Shown here: piece after piece, positions 10,932-25,900 of the stretch
How the letters are laid out: the number at the start of each line of letters is the position of its first letter
Position numbering within the stretch: position 1 is the stretch's first letter
The notes under the pieces: model-generated
What the model was told of the DNA's origin: nothing
What the model saw: only the letters and a program-made list of their open reading frames with translations
The model's database searches: none
Origin: Tubulanus polymorphus
Taxonomy: Eukaryota > Nemertea > Palaeonemertea > Tubulaniformes > Tubulanidae
DNA: 64,000 nt
Reading direction: 5' to 3'
Assembly: GCF_964204645.1 (NCBI RefSeq)
Contig: NC_134031.1
Coordinates: forward strand, 16,055,307-16,119,306
Position numbers and translations under genes: made by a program

Positions 10932-13900
10932 CTTCGGGGGAAAATGAAATAAAAAACAACATCAAAATTCGCACGATAAACAAAATTCAAAAAAAAATCT
11001 AACTGAAAACATCGATGGGCTGTAATAGAAATATGAAAATGAATTACGTTTTTTATTTCAAAAGCGCCCTAGACATCGGGCATTCGTTTTGGAAACTAGA
11101 AAAATCAAGCAAATTGAAATGATCGTCTATCACCTAAGGGACGGATGGAGCGATAAGAAATTTACACGATTTCATGGTGGAAAACGGAGACAGTAAAGAC
11201 AGACACAAGATTCCAAGGGAGCAACGATAGATACCATATCATCTTTAAAACTGAGGGAAAAGTGAAGTAATTTCAAACCCAATCCCAATTAACAGTTAGT
11301 TTTCGAATATATATATATATATAAGTAAAGATGATTGCAAAAGGCATATCAATATCACGATCCCTTGGAAATAGATATTTTATTGAACTGCAAGGAAAAC
11401 GGGGAAGCTGAAAGTTGAAATCTCCAGCAATATTAAAAGTTAAGATTGTCATATAGGTTCAATGTGCTATATTTAAAGTGCAGTAGAATGGTTAAGTGCG
11501 TATGATACTTGAAAGCATGCTTCATTTGTGCAAAGGACAATAAATCACGACGACAGAGTTTTAGAATTAAAAAAAAACACATTTTCTCCTTCATTCTTCA
11601 CCGGTGGTTACCTCGTAGAGAGAAATAGTTATCCTGACCGCGTCCGTTTTCAGTTAGGCTTAGCAGAAGAGACAGATATCAGTAGATTTTTAAAGCGGAC
11701 AGTCAACAAGTAACGGGTCTGCATTCACGCCATCGCATGCTAGGTTTGGGCGTTCCAATGTGTCTGAAGCATATTAGCCGGTTTACAAAATGCATTTTCG
11801 CTTCTCTCATACTGAAGATCAAATATATTTTTGCTTCCCTCATGTGCGTACTGTCAAATACTGTCAAAATCAGCTCCAAAATGTTTAGAGTTTTCACGCT
11901 ATTGTACATACATACAGTATGAGAGACATTCGAAAAATTTGAAGGCCAGGTATTCTAAGTAACAAACTTTGATGGGATGAAGGTGTTTACGAAGCAATAT
12001 TAAGATTCCTTGCAGTTTTGATATTCATAAACATAGACTAGGACGCTGACCTACTATACATACATTTACATATAAAAGACTTGCACTGATTCACATGCGA
12101 AAAGTATTCAGTTTAGAACTGAATTCAAACTTCATGAACCAGTACAAGTACGAGTAATCGATCAATGTAGCAAAGGAGGGGAGGGTTAACATTAATTGAT
12201 ATGACCTTTCGTTAGTAAATTGGCCAGAAAATGTTAGTTGCAAAAACTTGCATCATTCACACACGTCGGCGAAAATGTTAAAAAAGATATTTGAAAACAA
12301 ACAGCTGAAAAGGAATTTTGTCATTCACATCTTTATGCGTGGTTCGAGCAATGGAATTTTGTATTACCTTCTTTGGTTTGGCATTGCGCGCCGATCCAGC
12401 CCTCTTTACACTTACAGGCGCCCGTAACGGAATCACAGCCAGAACTGTTCTCGCAGTCGCAAGTGAATGTACAATTAGGGCCGTACCTCGCTCTCGGGCA
12501 ATCTACAGAATATACAACAAGTCTTCATTCATTATTACCTTCAAATCGGCGTGGACACTGGATCAAATATTGCACGAGATCACAGATACGAACCTTTGAG
12601 ACATTTATTACCCATTTTACCAGACGGGCAATCGCAGTCACCTGTGATAGGATTGCAAACGGCCACATTTCCTTCACATTTACATTTCTTCTTGCATTTT
12701 GGACCCCATTTACCATCTTTGCAGACTATAAACGACACGGGAATAGTGAAACGAACGGTAATTTACGTATGAAGTCTACGTTGAAAAATACTAAATTATA
12801 TTTCGATTGATAACACACTCTATCCGTGTTGTGACGATAATGTAGAAAGAGTCCCACAATAATAACGAAAGAAGTTTACAATGTTTCCTGGAGCTAGTAG
12901 TTTATTCAACGTTTCCACTGTATTCTAATAGTCATCTTCAGGAATACTCAGTAATACAGGAATACAGTACTCCTGAAGATGACTATTAGGATATAGTCGA
13001 AACGTCGAATAAACTACTTGCTCCGGTAACATTTCTGTCTGTTTTTCGTTATTATTGTGGGATTCTCTCTACACTAAATTCTACTAATTTTTCAATATTT
13101 TACTGACCTTTTTCACATCTATTCCCACGATATCCATCTTTGCATATGCATTGTCCAGTTTCCGAGTCGCATACCGCGCCGTTTACGCAATCACAGCGTT
13201 TGCTACAAGACTCTCCGTACAATCCAGGCGGACAACCTTAAAGTGTGATTGAAAATGCTTGAATTTAACGATTAACTGAATTTCCATTGCACTGGACGTT
13301 TTGGGAAGTGTTTTCTTTTATAACTTACTGAATTCACACTGTTGCCCGTAAAATCCTGGTTTACAATTACAACAGCCAGAGAATCTACCGCAAGATGCGC
13401 CGTTCTGGCACTGGCAGTTCTGGGTGCAGTTGGGACCGAACAATCCATCTGGGCAGGGTTCTGTACACGCAGGACCCATCCAACCTATACCACAAGTGCA
13501 CATGCCAGTCTCGGGATCGCAAAAACCGCTGTTCTTACATTGGCAAATACCGCTACAATCTGGTCCAAATGTGTTATCGGGGCAAGCTGAAAATATCAAA
13601 ATTGATATAGGGAACAATAGTAAGTAAAATCCATAGGTGAACAACCTAATTTACTTAGCAACTTAGCTTTACCTCGATCGCAATTCTTTCCATAGTATCC
13701 CGACTGGCAGCCACACTGTCCTGTTACATGGTCACACGTGGCATCGTTCTCACACTTGCATTTCTTAGAGCACAAATGGCCGTAACTACCTTTCGGGCAC
13801 TTGTGCTTGCACGTCGGCCCGACGAAGCCCACTGGGCAGACGCACTGACCGGTGACAATATCACACGACGCTCCGTTTTGGCATTTGCATTTCGACAGAC

Positions 13901-16900
13901 AATCCGGTCCGTACATATTCACTTTACAACCTGGAAGAAGTATTCGTATATAGATAACGAATTCGTGAATAGATAATGTGTGATACTTCGGGCAGATCTT
14001 CAGGATCCAGGGCCCGGTTCCACAGTTGTGAGTTAGAGTTAACTACGAGTTAAAAAATCAGTTCATTTTCGATGTTTTAACTCTAGAGTCAGATTTAACT
14101 CAGAACTGTGGAACTGGATCCAGTTTAACAGTCGTGAGTTAGAGTTAACTCTTGGGTTAAAAATCAGTTCATCTTCAATGAACTAACTCCGAGTCAAATC
14201 TTAACTCACAACTGTGGAATTGGGTCCAGTAATTTACCTCTGTTACAATGTTTGCCTCTATGACCAGATCTACAGATGCAGTCGCCACTGATCGGGTCGC
14301 ACATGTAGTTACGCCCGCACTTGCACTCATTACGACAATTCGGACCCCATTTATCTTTAGAGCAACCTGCAATAAACGCACGCAATCAGTATCAATGTCT
14401 TCAGATCTTAAGATAAGAAGAAAATGTTCGCATCTTACGTCTATCGCACGCGAGGCCGGTGAAACCAGCTGGACAATCACACTCTCCGCTGATATGATCA
14501 CACGGTTCGCCTTGCGGGCAGCGACATTTCTGTTTACAATTCAGACCATAATAACCCGGTAAACAAGCTGCAAATCGAAAATAAACAACACATGATAGTC
14601 GTACGCAGGAACTAGAAAACAGCCATCCAACGATTTATACCTTTTTCGCAGAAGTGTCCTCTCCATCCAGCGCGGCAATGACAGTTACCAGTTTCAGAGT
14701 GACACTTCGCTTTATTCTGGCACATACATTTCTCCTGACAATCCTGACCATAGTAACCTTTCTTACATTCTACAATAACACGAATTAAAATGACTAACCT
14801 AACGCACGTGAACATGGGGTTTATGAAAGTTTACAAGTTTTTATGCAACATATCATAAGACAAGAGACAATTAGGACGTACTAGCATTGCATTTTTCTCC
14901 ACCAAAGCCAGGGCGGCAGTGACACTGTCCAGTGAATCGATTGCAGGAGAGACCATTTACACATTCACATCGTTCAGTACAATTAGATCCATATCTCCCT
15001 TCACTGCAAGCTAGAATTTCGAAAATTTCGAAATCATTATGAGTCTTGTTTTCATTCGACGTACCAACCAAAAGGTCGTATAACTTACATAATTCACAAG
15101 CCATTCCTGTCCAACCGGCCGGGCAATTACACTCTCCTGATACAGGATGACAAACACCACTATTTACACAGATACAAGGTCTTGCGCAACCCTGTCCATG
15201 ATAACCACTTGGGCAAGCTATGGAAATAAACCAGATTTAACTTTGGGTTCAAACCGTCAAATTTTAGAAGATGATTGCAGAGATCTAAGCTGCGCGCCTA
15301 CCTTGTTCGCATTGTAATCCCCTCCAACCAGGTTTACATACGCACTGTCCTGTAATCGGGTCGCATGCCGCGCCGTTTTTGCACTTGCATTTATGTCTAC
15401 AATCTCGACCCCATGTACTGGCCGGGCATCGTCGAAGACATCCTGAAAATTTAATCCTTCAACAGTAATTTGGATACGTTCATAGGAGCTTATATCGTCA
15501 TCATGCGAGCGTTTGAATCTTCATCTTGTAATCGATGTTCGAATTGATATAATTTATACCTGTTCCAATCCAACCTGCCGCACAACTACACTGTCCGTCA
15601 ACCGGACTACATCGGGCCCCGTTCTCGCAATTACAAACGTCTTTGCAATCGATGCCGAAAAATCCATCGGGACAAGGCTTTTCACAGTGAGTATCTCGCC
15701 AGCCGGGTCCACATCGACAAGCCCCGCTGATGTGGTCGCAATGGGCCCCATTCGCGCATTTACAAATACGCTTACAACCGGGTCCATATGTGCCGTTGTC
15801 GCATTCTGGTCAAAGCATAACGAGACTTATTATGAAATAATGAATTCAAACATCTTAGGGATGCATCTGGATGAATTGGGTCCCAAACTTACTTTCGTTG
15901 CAGCCAAGTCCGTGCCAGCCAGGAGCGCATATGCAATCTCCAGTTTGCGGGTCGCATTCAGCGCTATTTGAACAGTTACATCGCTGTTTACAATTGCGTC
16001 CGAAAGTTCCAGCCGGACAAGCTAAAATTTTACAAAACTTGTTATAAAATCGCGATATATGAAAATCTCATAATATACTGTCTTCAATCAGCGCTTTCAT
16101 TCTTATATATAGTTTTAGGCATAGGTTTTATTTAAGTTTTAAGTCTCCGTCTAAATTTTTTCAATTTCAAAATTAGTTTCAGGAAAAATTAAAATCTTCG
16201 GTTAAAACACTTTATATTCATTCATATCATTGTTAAATGATTGGAATCATGATGTTTTTCGTTTTCGTTAAACCTCAAAAGAATTAGTCGATGAAAAGAG
16301 ATGGAAATTCTAAAAAAAGATTATGCTAAAAGAAGTTTCTTTTGATTTGAGGTAAAATGATTTCAATTATTGGTTTAATCAACTTTTGCGACGATACAAT
16401 CAAAAGATGAATCATTAAACGAAAGCCATGCAAAGTTTTGCCCAGTTAGGAAGAGAGTATGAAATAAGAGAAAATAGTAAAGCTATTTCTACGAAGTTTT
16501 ATCTAAAAGAGACATTTACGTTTATAACAAATAATCGCATTTATCAAATCACAGTTACATTTAGCATTCACAAAAATACAAGAATCTGACGCCACAACTA
16601 CGTAACATGAAGCGCAGGTTTTTCCTTTTAAAACTTATTGAATGTAAAAAAAATCTTTTTAAGATTTCTTTTCAAATCTTCAAACTTTATTCATACGAGA
16701 TATTTTAGATAAAGATTGAATTAAAACCGAGAAAAACCAAGAAATTAATGAGATAAATTGAATAAAATTAAATCAAAAATATCGTTTTCTTAATCGATTT
16801 CACTGAGTTTGGTGAGATTCGTTAGCAAACTATCAGAATACGCAGTTTAAACACATTTTTAAACGATTTTAGAAATATAATTCCTATCAGATATTGAGCA

Positions 16901-19900
16901 TTTCCACAGTTTTTTCAAGCATGTATCTCAACATTATATACATGACGTGTATAATAGACGGACAGTATACATTGTAACAATATCAACTGCTCTGGTCTCT
17001 AACAGTTCCGTACCTCCCGGCCCTGGCCGTGCTTCATTACATGAAAATTTCAGAGAACATACAATGAAAAATCGTCTTACCATCACCTCGGACATATATA
17101 CAGAGCTTAGATTCTTGTTTCCATGGAAATCATGATACCAAGAAACACATGAATATACAATTTTCAAACGAAATAGAATTTGAAAAGTATATTTAGCTAC
17201 AAGGCGAAAATGTATATGATATAAATATTTTTGAATTAACTTGAGACATCACGACATCGAGATTTCGCCAAAAAGGAATCGTCCAAAGTGAGGGGTCCAC
17301 CCACCAATATCATTGTCAGTTAGCGGTGCCGCGGTTAAACCTGGTGTTTGTTCAGATTGTTGATGCATACCCCTATCGCATAGCTGACCAGTCCAACCGT
17401 TCGTGCAATTACATTTCCCCGACACCGGGTCGCACGTTCCTCCATTCTCGCAAAGACACCTCAACAAACACTGTGATCCATAGCGTCCCGGTGGACAACC
17501 TGAATTTGACGGAAAGCGTTGTTTTCAACGTAAAACTATCCCATACATTTCGAGGAATTATGATGTGACGCTGATGGAATTTCGTTGTTCCGACTCACCT
17601 TCTGAACAATGTTGTCCAAACCATCCCGGTTTGCAGACACATTCTCCGGTCTCGGGATTACACGTGGCACCGTTTTCACAACTACATTCATTCGCGCAGT
17701 TGATTCCCCATTTACCGGCAGCGCATTCTGCAAAACAAACCTCAAATCTGAATAGGTAATAAATGACATTTGATATCATCGAAAACCTGAATTCATCGTC
17801 CACTGATAATCAGTGATAGAAAAGAAGCTCTTCGTTTCAACAGGAAAATGCAATTTTCAATTTAAGATTATCTAGATTTCATTGATCGAAACAAATTCAA
17901 AAGATACAAGGAACAAGTAATTAGACTATCAAATACGGTTAAGTTAATTTTACAATTAGCAATACAGTATACATAATGCGTGTACAGAAATCGCGCGGAG
18001 TCCTGTATACGCAAGTTCATGAGGCTGCGTTCATGTGTAAAAGCAGAATTCGTAAGCAAACAGGGATCGATGAGAAAAAAGCAATCAAAATCTTCTAAAA
18101 ATAGATAGAGAGATAGAGAAAAAATGGGATGGGTTGGGCACATTCAATGTGGATGGAATAAAGAACTATAGCGAAAATTACCTGCGCTTTCATCCGGGTC
18201 ATCGACCGTCTGAAATGTACCTCTACACAACTACGTCATGAAATCGTCTACGATTTCACGCTAAACAATTATAAATCTGGTGGTAGTTTGTCACAGTTTG
18301 GTCAGTCACACGGTGACGGTATAGGTATATAAATATATATAGACATATATATATATATATATAGATACGGTTAGTTTGGATGTTGTTTGATATAATATGC
18401 AGTAGGAGTGAAAACTCTACGACCTACAGCGTTATATATACAGAATCTGAGACCACATGAAATCGTTCGATTCTCATAATTTCGGCAATGAATTTTTTCT
18501 TCGGAAATGTCCGCAGCATATTTCATTCGCTATGCATATAGGTTTACATTCGTTCGTTCGAAGTGAAAATCAACGACAGTTCAAGATCCATCGGTAAAAA
18601 CGTTTGTTGGCAATATGATTACGAACTATATAGTTCAGACGATTCTGTTTCGGTCTCATTCTACAGAAGTTTTCTCCTTTCGACGGAGCGCTTCCGTATA
18701 ATATCTTATGAGAATGAAAGCAAATTCAGTGCGGTCTTATCTACATACCAATATTCATATAACGTTCCTCTTCTTATATTTTTGTGAAATCAATATATAT
18801 ATACAGAGAGAAACTGAATTTAAATCTGATCTAATCATGTCAGATTACATCAGTATCAATTATCAAACCAATTTTGTTATGAATTGGTTTATTCATGTAA
18901 ATAGAATGCATTTCATTCCACAAGCAGATTTAGGTATTTTTGTAAATTTACTTCTTGTCATGTACGTAGCATGTTAGTATTCTACAAAAAGCCATATAAT
19001 GGAATATAGAATACGGAACGTGAATATAACGTCTAGAAATGTTTGTTTTTTCCATTATAAGTCTTTATTGTTTTGAGGAGACCATGATTAGTACTGCATG
19101 AAGCATATTTTCTGATAGAGCATATCATAACATATTCGCGGCGCGCACCCATGTGGTTAAAATAACATACTTCGCTATGCGGCGGGCTGTGAGGTAAAAG
19201 ATAGGTGGGAAGACCGGGCAATCAGATCAATATTCTGGGCCCGGAATCATCGAAATTTGATGAGATCATGCTTGGCAAATCAAAATTTAAGTCCCTATGC
19301 GAATGAACCAGTCACATTTCGGCAGAACTGGAAATTTTTGATGTAATTTGCCCAGAATTTGTCGAAGTAATCAAATCTTAAACATCGTTTGGCTTTGTGG
19401 ACCAGATTAGATAAAATTTACCGGTCTATCCCAATTATCCTTACGTGATCTGTGATGTGCTTTATATTTATTCACGTTATTCTATTGTTTTATTTATTTA
19501 CCTTGTTTGCAGTGCGGGCCCGTGTGTCCGGCCTCGCATATACATTCACCCGTTTCTGGGTCACAGCCGCTCCCCTCGCAACGACAATCCTGGAGACAGT
19601 TCAAGCCCCAGCGACCCTTGATACACGCTGGACCGAACGAAAAGAGATTCAGTACACAACAATCAACATGAAAATGGATGGCTGAGGAAAATGGGAAAGC
19701 GCTGATGATATTTGGGAATCCAGAAGCAACTGTCTTGTTTTTTTATGTCCTGTTTTTTTCGTGTTTCTTTCTGTTTTTTTTTCTTTTTATTCGTAGTATA
19801 ACAAGTGCAATGTCTGTGAGATGGTCGAGGCAAGTTTTGTATTCTATTGCCGACTTGATATTGCTGTATATCGGAAGGTGGATTCAGGTCGCTACGAAAG

Positions 19901-22900
19901 CTCTAGACACAAGCATGCAGACGATAATACAACATGGAAAAATTGTACGGAAGACAAAACAAAGACAAAGACGAAATAGCCTGCTACATCTGCACTAATG
20001 CCGGGGTTAATCGAAATGAATAGAATTCTAGATTTGGCGAGGTGATTTATCATCTATTCTGAAAGTTATTTCTTCAAACTAGTTATATATATTTCGAATT
20101 GAATTCATTCACCAGTTTTATACTGAATTTTATTTATAGGAAGGATGAAAAGTAATCGGATTTTGAATAGGGTAGACACACAATGGTGGTTTTAGATTAC
20201 AAGCAGCAACAGTTGAAATACGGAGGAAAACAGTTAACTTATATTTCAAGCTTTTAAAGGTTGAGTTATATGAATTTCTTCTGTTTTATTCAAGGCTGTA
20301 AGACATTCGGCGAAAAGTCTTAGGGGTCGCTTTAAAAAAAAAGAATTCTTAAGTTGCCAGCGTTGAATTTCGATAGAATCACAAAAACACTAAAGGTTTT
20401 TATACATTCGGCGGCTAAAACCTACATTTTCTATAATGTGTTAAACAGACACTGCACTTATTTTTCTCTCGATATTTTCTTATTATTTATTCGCTTTTAG
20501 AGGACCTCGCATGCAGAAGGAAAACCATCATGCAGGTTTCATATCGCGGGAATTGGGTTCAGCGAAAAGTTTTAAACAAGACATTCTTTTTTGTTGGACC
20601 GTTTATGTCAGGAATTGGCAAAATGTTTATGGAAAGTGGCGAATATCACTGCTGGAATGAGGTTTTGATAGTTAGATCCGGATTAGGAGTCATCAGCAAT
20701 GAATTCGTATTCATTGGACAATGCTACAATGAGCATTTTTAAAGTTTAATATTTATCTATTAATATGGAGCATTTTTGCATTGTCCAATGAACGTGAAAT
20801 GATACATGAATCTGAAAACAAGAAATATATAGTTTATGAAATTTATAGAAATTTGATAACGCACCTTTAATCAATCAATAACTTTAATCATATATTTAGA
20901 TGTTTTTAACTATGACATCGATGGCTTTTTGAGATAGATGCGCAATTAAGAAAATATTAAGTCATGGCCAAATTTCTTTTTATGGATTTTTTGATAGCAA
21001 ATGTTGGAAAATTGAAGAAAGAATGATTAACAGCTCTTCACAACGGGCAAAATCAAAACAGTCATGTTTTCGTATAGGATTCCAAGAATACAAAAAGGAC
21101 GAAGCAAAATGACCACGCATTTTCGCTGAGACTTTGCTTGGATTTTACCCGTTCGGTGTTGAAATACTGTTACGAAGAGAAAAAGCCAGAACGAGCAAAA
21201 AGATGAAAAAATTGGTAAGTCATAGGTCCCCTAAAAGTACCATTAACCTACACATGATAGTCCAGGCATGCCTACATGGCAGGCAGATCTCTTTTCAGAA
21301 TAAAACCATCACCTAATTGTTTTCTACACTATTCGGGAGGGGACGCATGTCAAATATCATCAGAGCCAACTACCAAATATGCCTGATAACGATGCCTATC
21401 GCCTGACGCTAAACAAAGCTCGTGAAGCGTGTCTGGTTTGTACAAATTTGAAATCATCTTTCGTAGTTGACTCTGGTATAAAAATCGGATGCTAAAAGAT
21501 CTCTAGAATCGTGGGAGTGATCGAAATAAAGAATCGAAAGTTCGCGTAGTAAGATATCGTCGACTTACGCTGATCGCAACGATCGCCGACCCATCCTATC
21601 GGACAATCCTGCATACATTGTCCAGTCTCGTGATCGCAGACGGTTCGCGAGCTACACTGGCACAATTTCGAACATCCTAAACCGTAGTAGCCATTACGGC
21701 ATTTGCTGTTGCATCGGGCGCCTTCGTAACCTTTCTTGCATTTACAATCACCGGTCTGCAATTGATAATTTCAAACAATTTCGATTACGGAACTGATACT
21801 TTCCTAAACCACCCGGGCAAAGTCGGTACCACGTAACGCCAGGTTTTTTGTATGTTATACCTCAGCATCACAGCCGGTAGACCTCTCCTGGTTACATTTA
21901 CACTGCTTAACGCAATTCGGCCCGTAGGTGTTTTTCGGGCACGGCAGGTTGCACTGAGGTCCGAAGAGTCCCGGGGCGCACTCGCAGTAACCGTACTTGC
22001 GATTACAATGGCCGCTAGCGCACGTCTGCGGGCAAGTCTTGTCGCAACTCGCTCCGTACTTTCCAGGCGGGCAGCCGTCCTCACAACTAGAGCCCTTCAC
22101 CCCGGGAGGACATCGACACGCACCGGTAGCGGGGTCACATCTACCACCGTTTTGACAGGAACAGATTTGGTTGCACCCTTCGCCATACATTCCCTAGAAA
22201 TACAGATTACCAGAAATTCCGCCAATGCCTGAGAAAATTCAGTTTCTACGTACGTACATGTTAACAGCAAATTATGAAAAGAAATTCTTTTCTTCATCTT
22301 AAAATTCTTGAATAGAATTCCACTTCAGGCGTTGAAACTTACCGTTGGACATGTATTATTGCACAGTTCCCCCATCCATCCAGGCTTACATTCGCAACCG
22401 TCCAGGGCTGCGTTACACATGCCACCATTAGCGCAGTCGCTACAACTGTATGTGCAATCCACACCAAACGTACCCGGTACACAAACTGCAATCACAGATT
22501 AAAACGATACCGAAATGAACGACCAAAAATGAACAAACACTTAATCGTTTGCCAGTATTACCTGGACAACTCGATTCATTCCCTTTTCGGGTGACATGAA
22601 CAAAAGTGGATAGATAGGTGGGTGGGGAACAGAGGACTCTGGTTAGTTTTATGAAAGATTTTGATTAGTAGGAACAAATCAGGTTTTCAATGCAACATGC
22701 ACCGTTCATATAAGCAATCATATCGTTATTCTAAACAATAAAATCTAAGTTTGGTTATAGAACCATTTTCCCAGAACACGGGCAACATTGTAAGTCTAGG
22801 ATGTGAGTTATCCATTCATGCAGCGTACAAGCATCTATCTATTTGAATTCACCGAGAAATGTGTCTTTATTGTCAATTATTAAGTGTATTCATGTGCGCG

Positions 22901-25900
22901 ATACAAAACAAAGTTTATTTCTAACTATGAGGCAAAAGCGGTGAATAGAACTTATAGATATAAGTCTATCTAGATTTCGATATTTAGAAATAAATCGAAA
23001 AAGAAACTTTTTTGTTTGTAACATAAATATAAAGGGTTTAAGCATTGCACCTGACTTCAACGATGGACTTTTGCGCGGTCCTTTTCTCTGAAAGAAAATC
23101 CCTTTGTATTCGATGTATATAAATAATGGTGCACGATTATAGAAAAACGCTCGAATAATGAAGAAAAAAAGAAGAAAATGAAACTGTGCATTTTGTGAGA
23201 CGAATGATGCTTTAGTGTTTGAGGTTTACCTCGGTTCACTTTTATTCCTACTCGGCAACATTTATATAGCAGCCACGGCAGCAGCAGCAGCAGCAGCAGT
23301 AGTAAAGAAGAACATTGATATTAACATTGAAGGGTGTTGGAATATTGAGGCTATGAAAACTAACAATGATCGTGGTGTGGATTCTAGGTAAGGATAAACG
23401 ATAACATGATGAAAGGTTTTTTGAATATTGGATCTTTTGAGAAAGCGGAGTTCGAGATTTTAATATGTTATGTTGAAATGTAGAGTTAAATGACGTAGAC
23501 AAGTTCTATGCCTGAAAAAATCGGTTCAAAGTTATTAGAAGTGATATCATTTGCACGAAGAGACTTTGTATTTTCAATCGTCATTTCATGCGTGGAACGC
23601 GATCATGCAAAAATAGATATCATTTTGGGAGACTTCTTATTCTGATGGATGTTTTTGAAAAAAGATAAAAGAGTTTCATTCATTCCATTTATTTCAGTCA
23701 TTGAAAAATGGGAAGAGAAAAACATTCGGTGCAAGAAGACAAACATGGTGAGATTGATCGGGAAAAGCTTGTGCTGAAAGCAGATTGTCCTCGCGGCTGG
23801 ATTCATGCATGGACATAATATAGACGAAATGTCTTCATTTCACTGCGCGTTACGTTCGTCCAAAGCGCAGTTATAGAATGAATAAATCGTATACATCTTA
23901 ATGCTGAAAACGTCACGATGCATGCACAAAAACATGACACAAACAACAAACGACCAAAACGTTAACAATGAAGGAGAAAAGACGAAGAAATCTATGACGT
24001 TAAATGACATGAAATTTTCAGGAAACAGGTGATTGCGGAATACCATCACGATACAGGCATAACCTTTATACCTCTATAGAGGTACAGTTTCTTCAAGTGA
24101 AATATTTGGAAGCTTCATATACTGATAACCATTTGTTCTTAAAGTTAATATCTTCTTCGATTCATTTTCTTAAACAGGTAAAACCCTTGGCATACTAATG
24201 ACACTCTGTATGTGTACTATACCTTTGATTTTAATTCCTACATTTAGAAAGCGTAAAATGTACAGAAAGTCTAAATGATATATACTGATTAATATTGCCA
24301 TCTTTTGTTATTGTATTATAAGTTCATTTCAAGAGAAATGATGACACTGTCTGTGTTACTAATATCAACTCTAAAAATGTCCCAAATGCAAAATCAAGTT
24401 TTAAACGCACAAATCCTTTGGAAATCCGGGGAATCATTTGAATCCGGTGCCAACGTTCTAGTTCCATATTTCTCACGGTGGAATTAAGAAGTATTCAAAA
24501 CTATTGAACTGATTCTGAAAACCTTGCATTTGAAGCATTTTATCTGTTTTTTTTAAGCCATGCATATAAATTGCCAAAATTACTACATTTTAGATCTTCC
24601 GGAGACAACCGTTCCTTTTTCTGCACGGTATGGACATTTATATAGATAATACGCAATGATTCAACAACTAGAACGCTTGAAATTAAAACGCGTGCTTTCT
24701 AAATCTTGAGAAAATATTTGATAATGAACGAAAATATCGCATTGCTGGTGGTGGTTGTAGTGTACTTTCGGAAAAAGCAGGGGACTGTTTGATAATTTTA
24801 GATCCCAATTTGACTCAAGATTCAAAATCACACAACGTTTACATACGTTTGGAAAAATATGTGACACCAAATATCTGTTATAGATCCTGAACTAGAACAT
24901 CGTGAATCCATTTATAATATCAGGACCGACTTCTCAACTGCGTGAACTTACCGACTTGAGTTGCCGGCTGCATCAACTCTTCGTGTAGATCGAGATTTTC
25001 GGTCATCGGAATGATAGCAGGCGGTGTCGTTTGGTATCGAATAGTGCCGGGTAACAGATCACCACGTACCGGTTCATTTTCATTACCTTTCAGAGAAGGA
25101 GCGGCTGAAATGGAAAATGAGTGTCGTTAAAGATACAAGGTCTACGTTTAGAAAACTTCGTTTTAACGTGTTCAGACATATCCCTCATTTCGTACGCATA
25201 CCGATACATCGTTTTCCATCCTCAGCAATGATATAACCCGCGCTACATATACACTGATACGAGCCTTCAGAGTTGACACATTTCTGTTCACAACCGGCGC
25301 GATTATCTTCACATTCATTTATATCTGAATAAAAAATAACAAGAAATATCAATATTTGTATAGACGATGTTCTTTGTGAGATTGACGCCTCTTTTACTGA
25401 AAAATCTGGTAAAAACACGAGCATAATTCCTATCTATCATTACACGCACCTTCACAGCCGCAGCCATCTGAAGCCAAACGAAATCCTGGTTTACAACTAC
25501 AACTGTATCGACCGACTGAATTATGACATAGTTGACTGCAGCAATCTGTCCCCTTGTTACATTCGTCAATGTCTGAAACAATCAAACATTCAAAATCCAT
25601 ATGATGACGTGAGTGAAGAAAATCGAGTTAGGAATAAAGAGACGCGAGATTAGATTATTCTCTATTGCTCCAAATTATACATAATTCTTTTTAGCACAAA
25701 GAAAGATAAGTATACCTTTGCACGTTTTCCCATCAGCTTGTAACATGTATCCCTTGTAACAGGAACAGATCGGGCCGCCAGCTCCGTGTTTACAAACGTG
25801 GTCACAATCGCCATTGTCGGTTTTACAGTCGTCGACCACTTCCACCTCAATTCCTGCGGATTAACAAAATACGTACAGATCTAAGATGCCATTTCTCGAA

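Larger units (their letters stand above)
12841..13073. mobile_element. 233-bp foldback element with two inverted hammerhead-like motifs
   Basis: Imperfect inverted repeat inside an MEGF6 intron. The outer arm starts TGTAGAAAGAGTCCCAC at 12841 and is inverted as TGTAGAGAGAATCCCAC ending at 13073; similarity continues inward through ACAATAATAACGAAA and TAGTTTATTC. Each arm carries the CTGAAGA, 19 nt, GAAACGTY motif (minus strand 12941-12908, plus strand 12973-13006). No protein is encoded. Likely a non-autonomous, Penelope-related or retrozyme-type repeat (inference). Confidence 0.8.

Noticed and set aside
12373-12810. Plus-strand 145-codon open frame
   Set aside because: It is the antisense shadow of two minus-strand EGF exons with correct splice borders. 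The same holds for the plus-strand frames at 13342-13976, 14248-14562, 15513-15971 and 21852-22502.
15554-15787. Minus-strand frame [15 protein letters not shown]..
   Set aside because: Wrong frame of exon 15805-15560; the correct frame gives two regular EGF modules.
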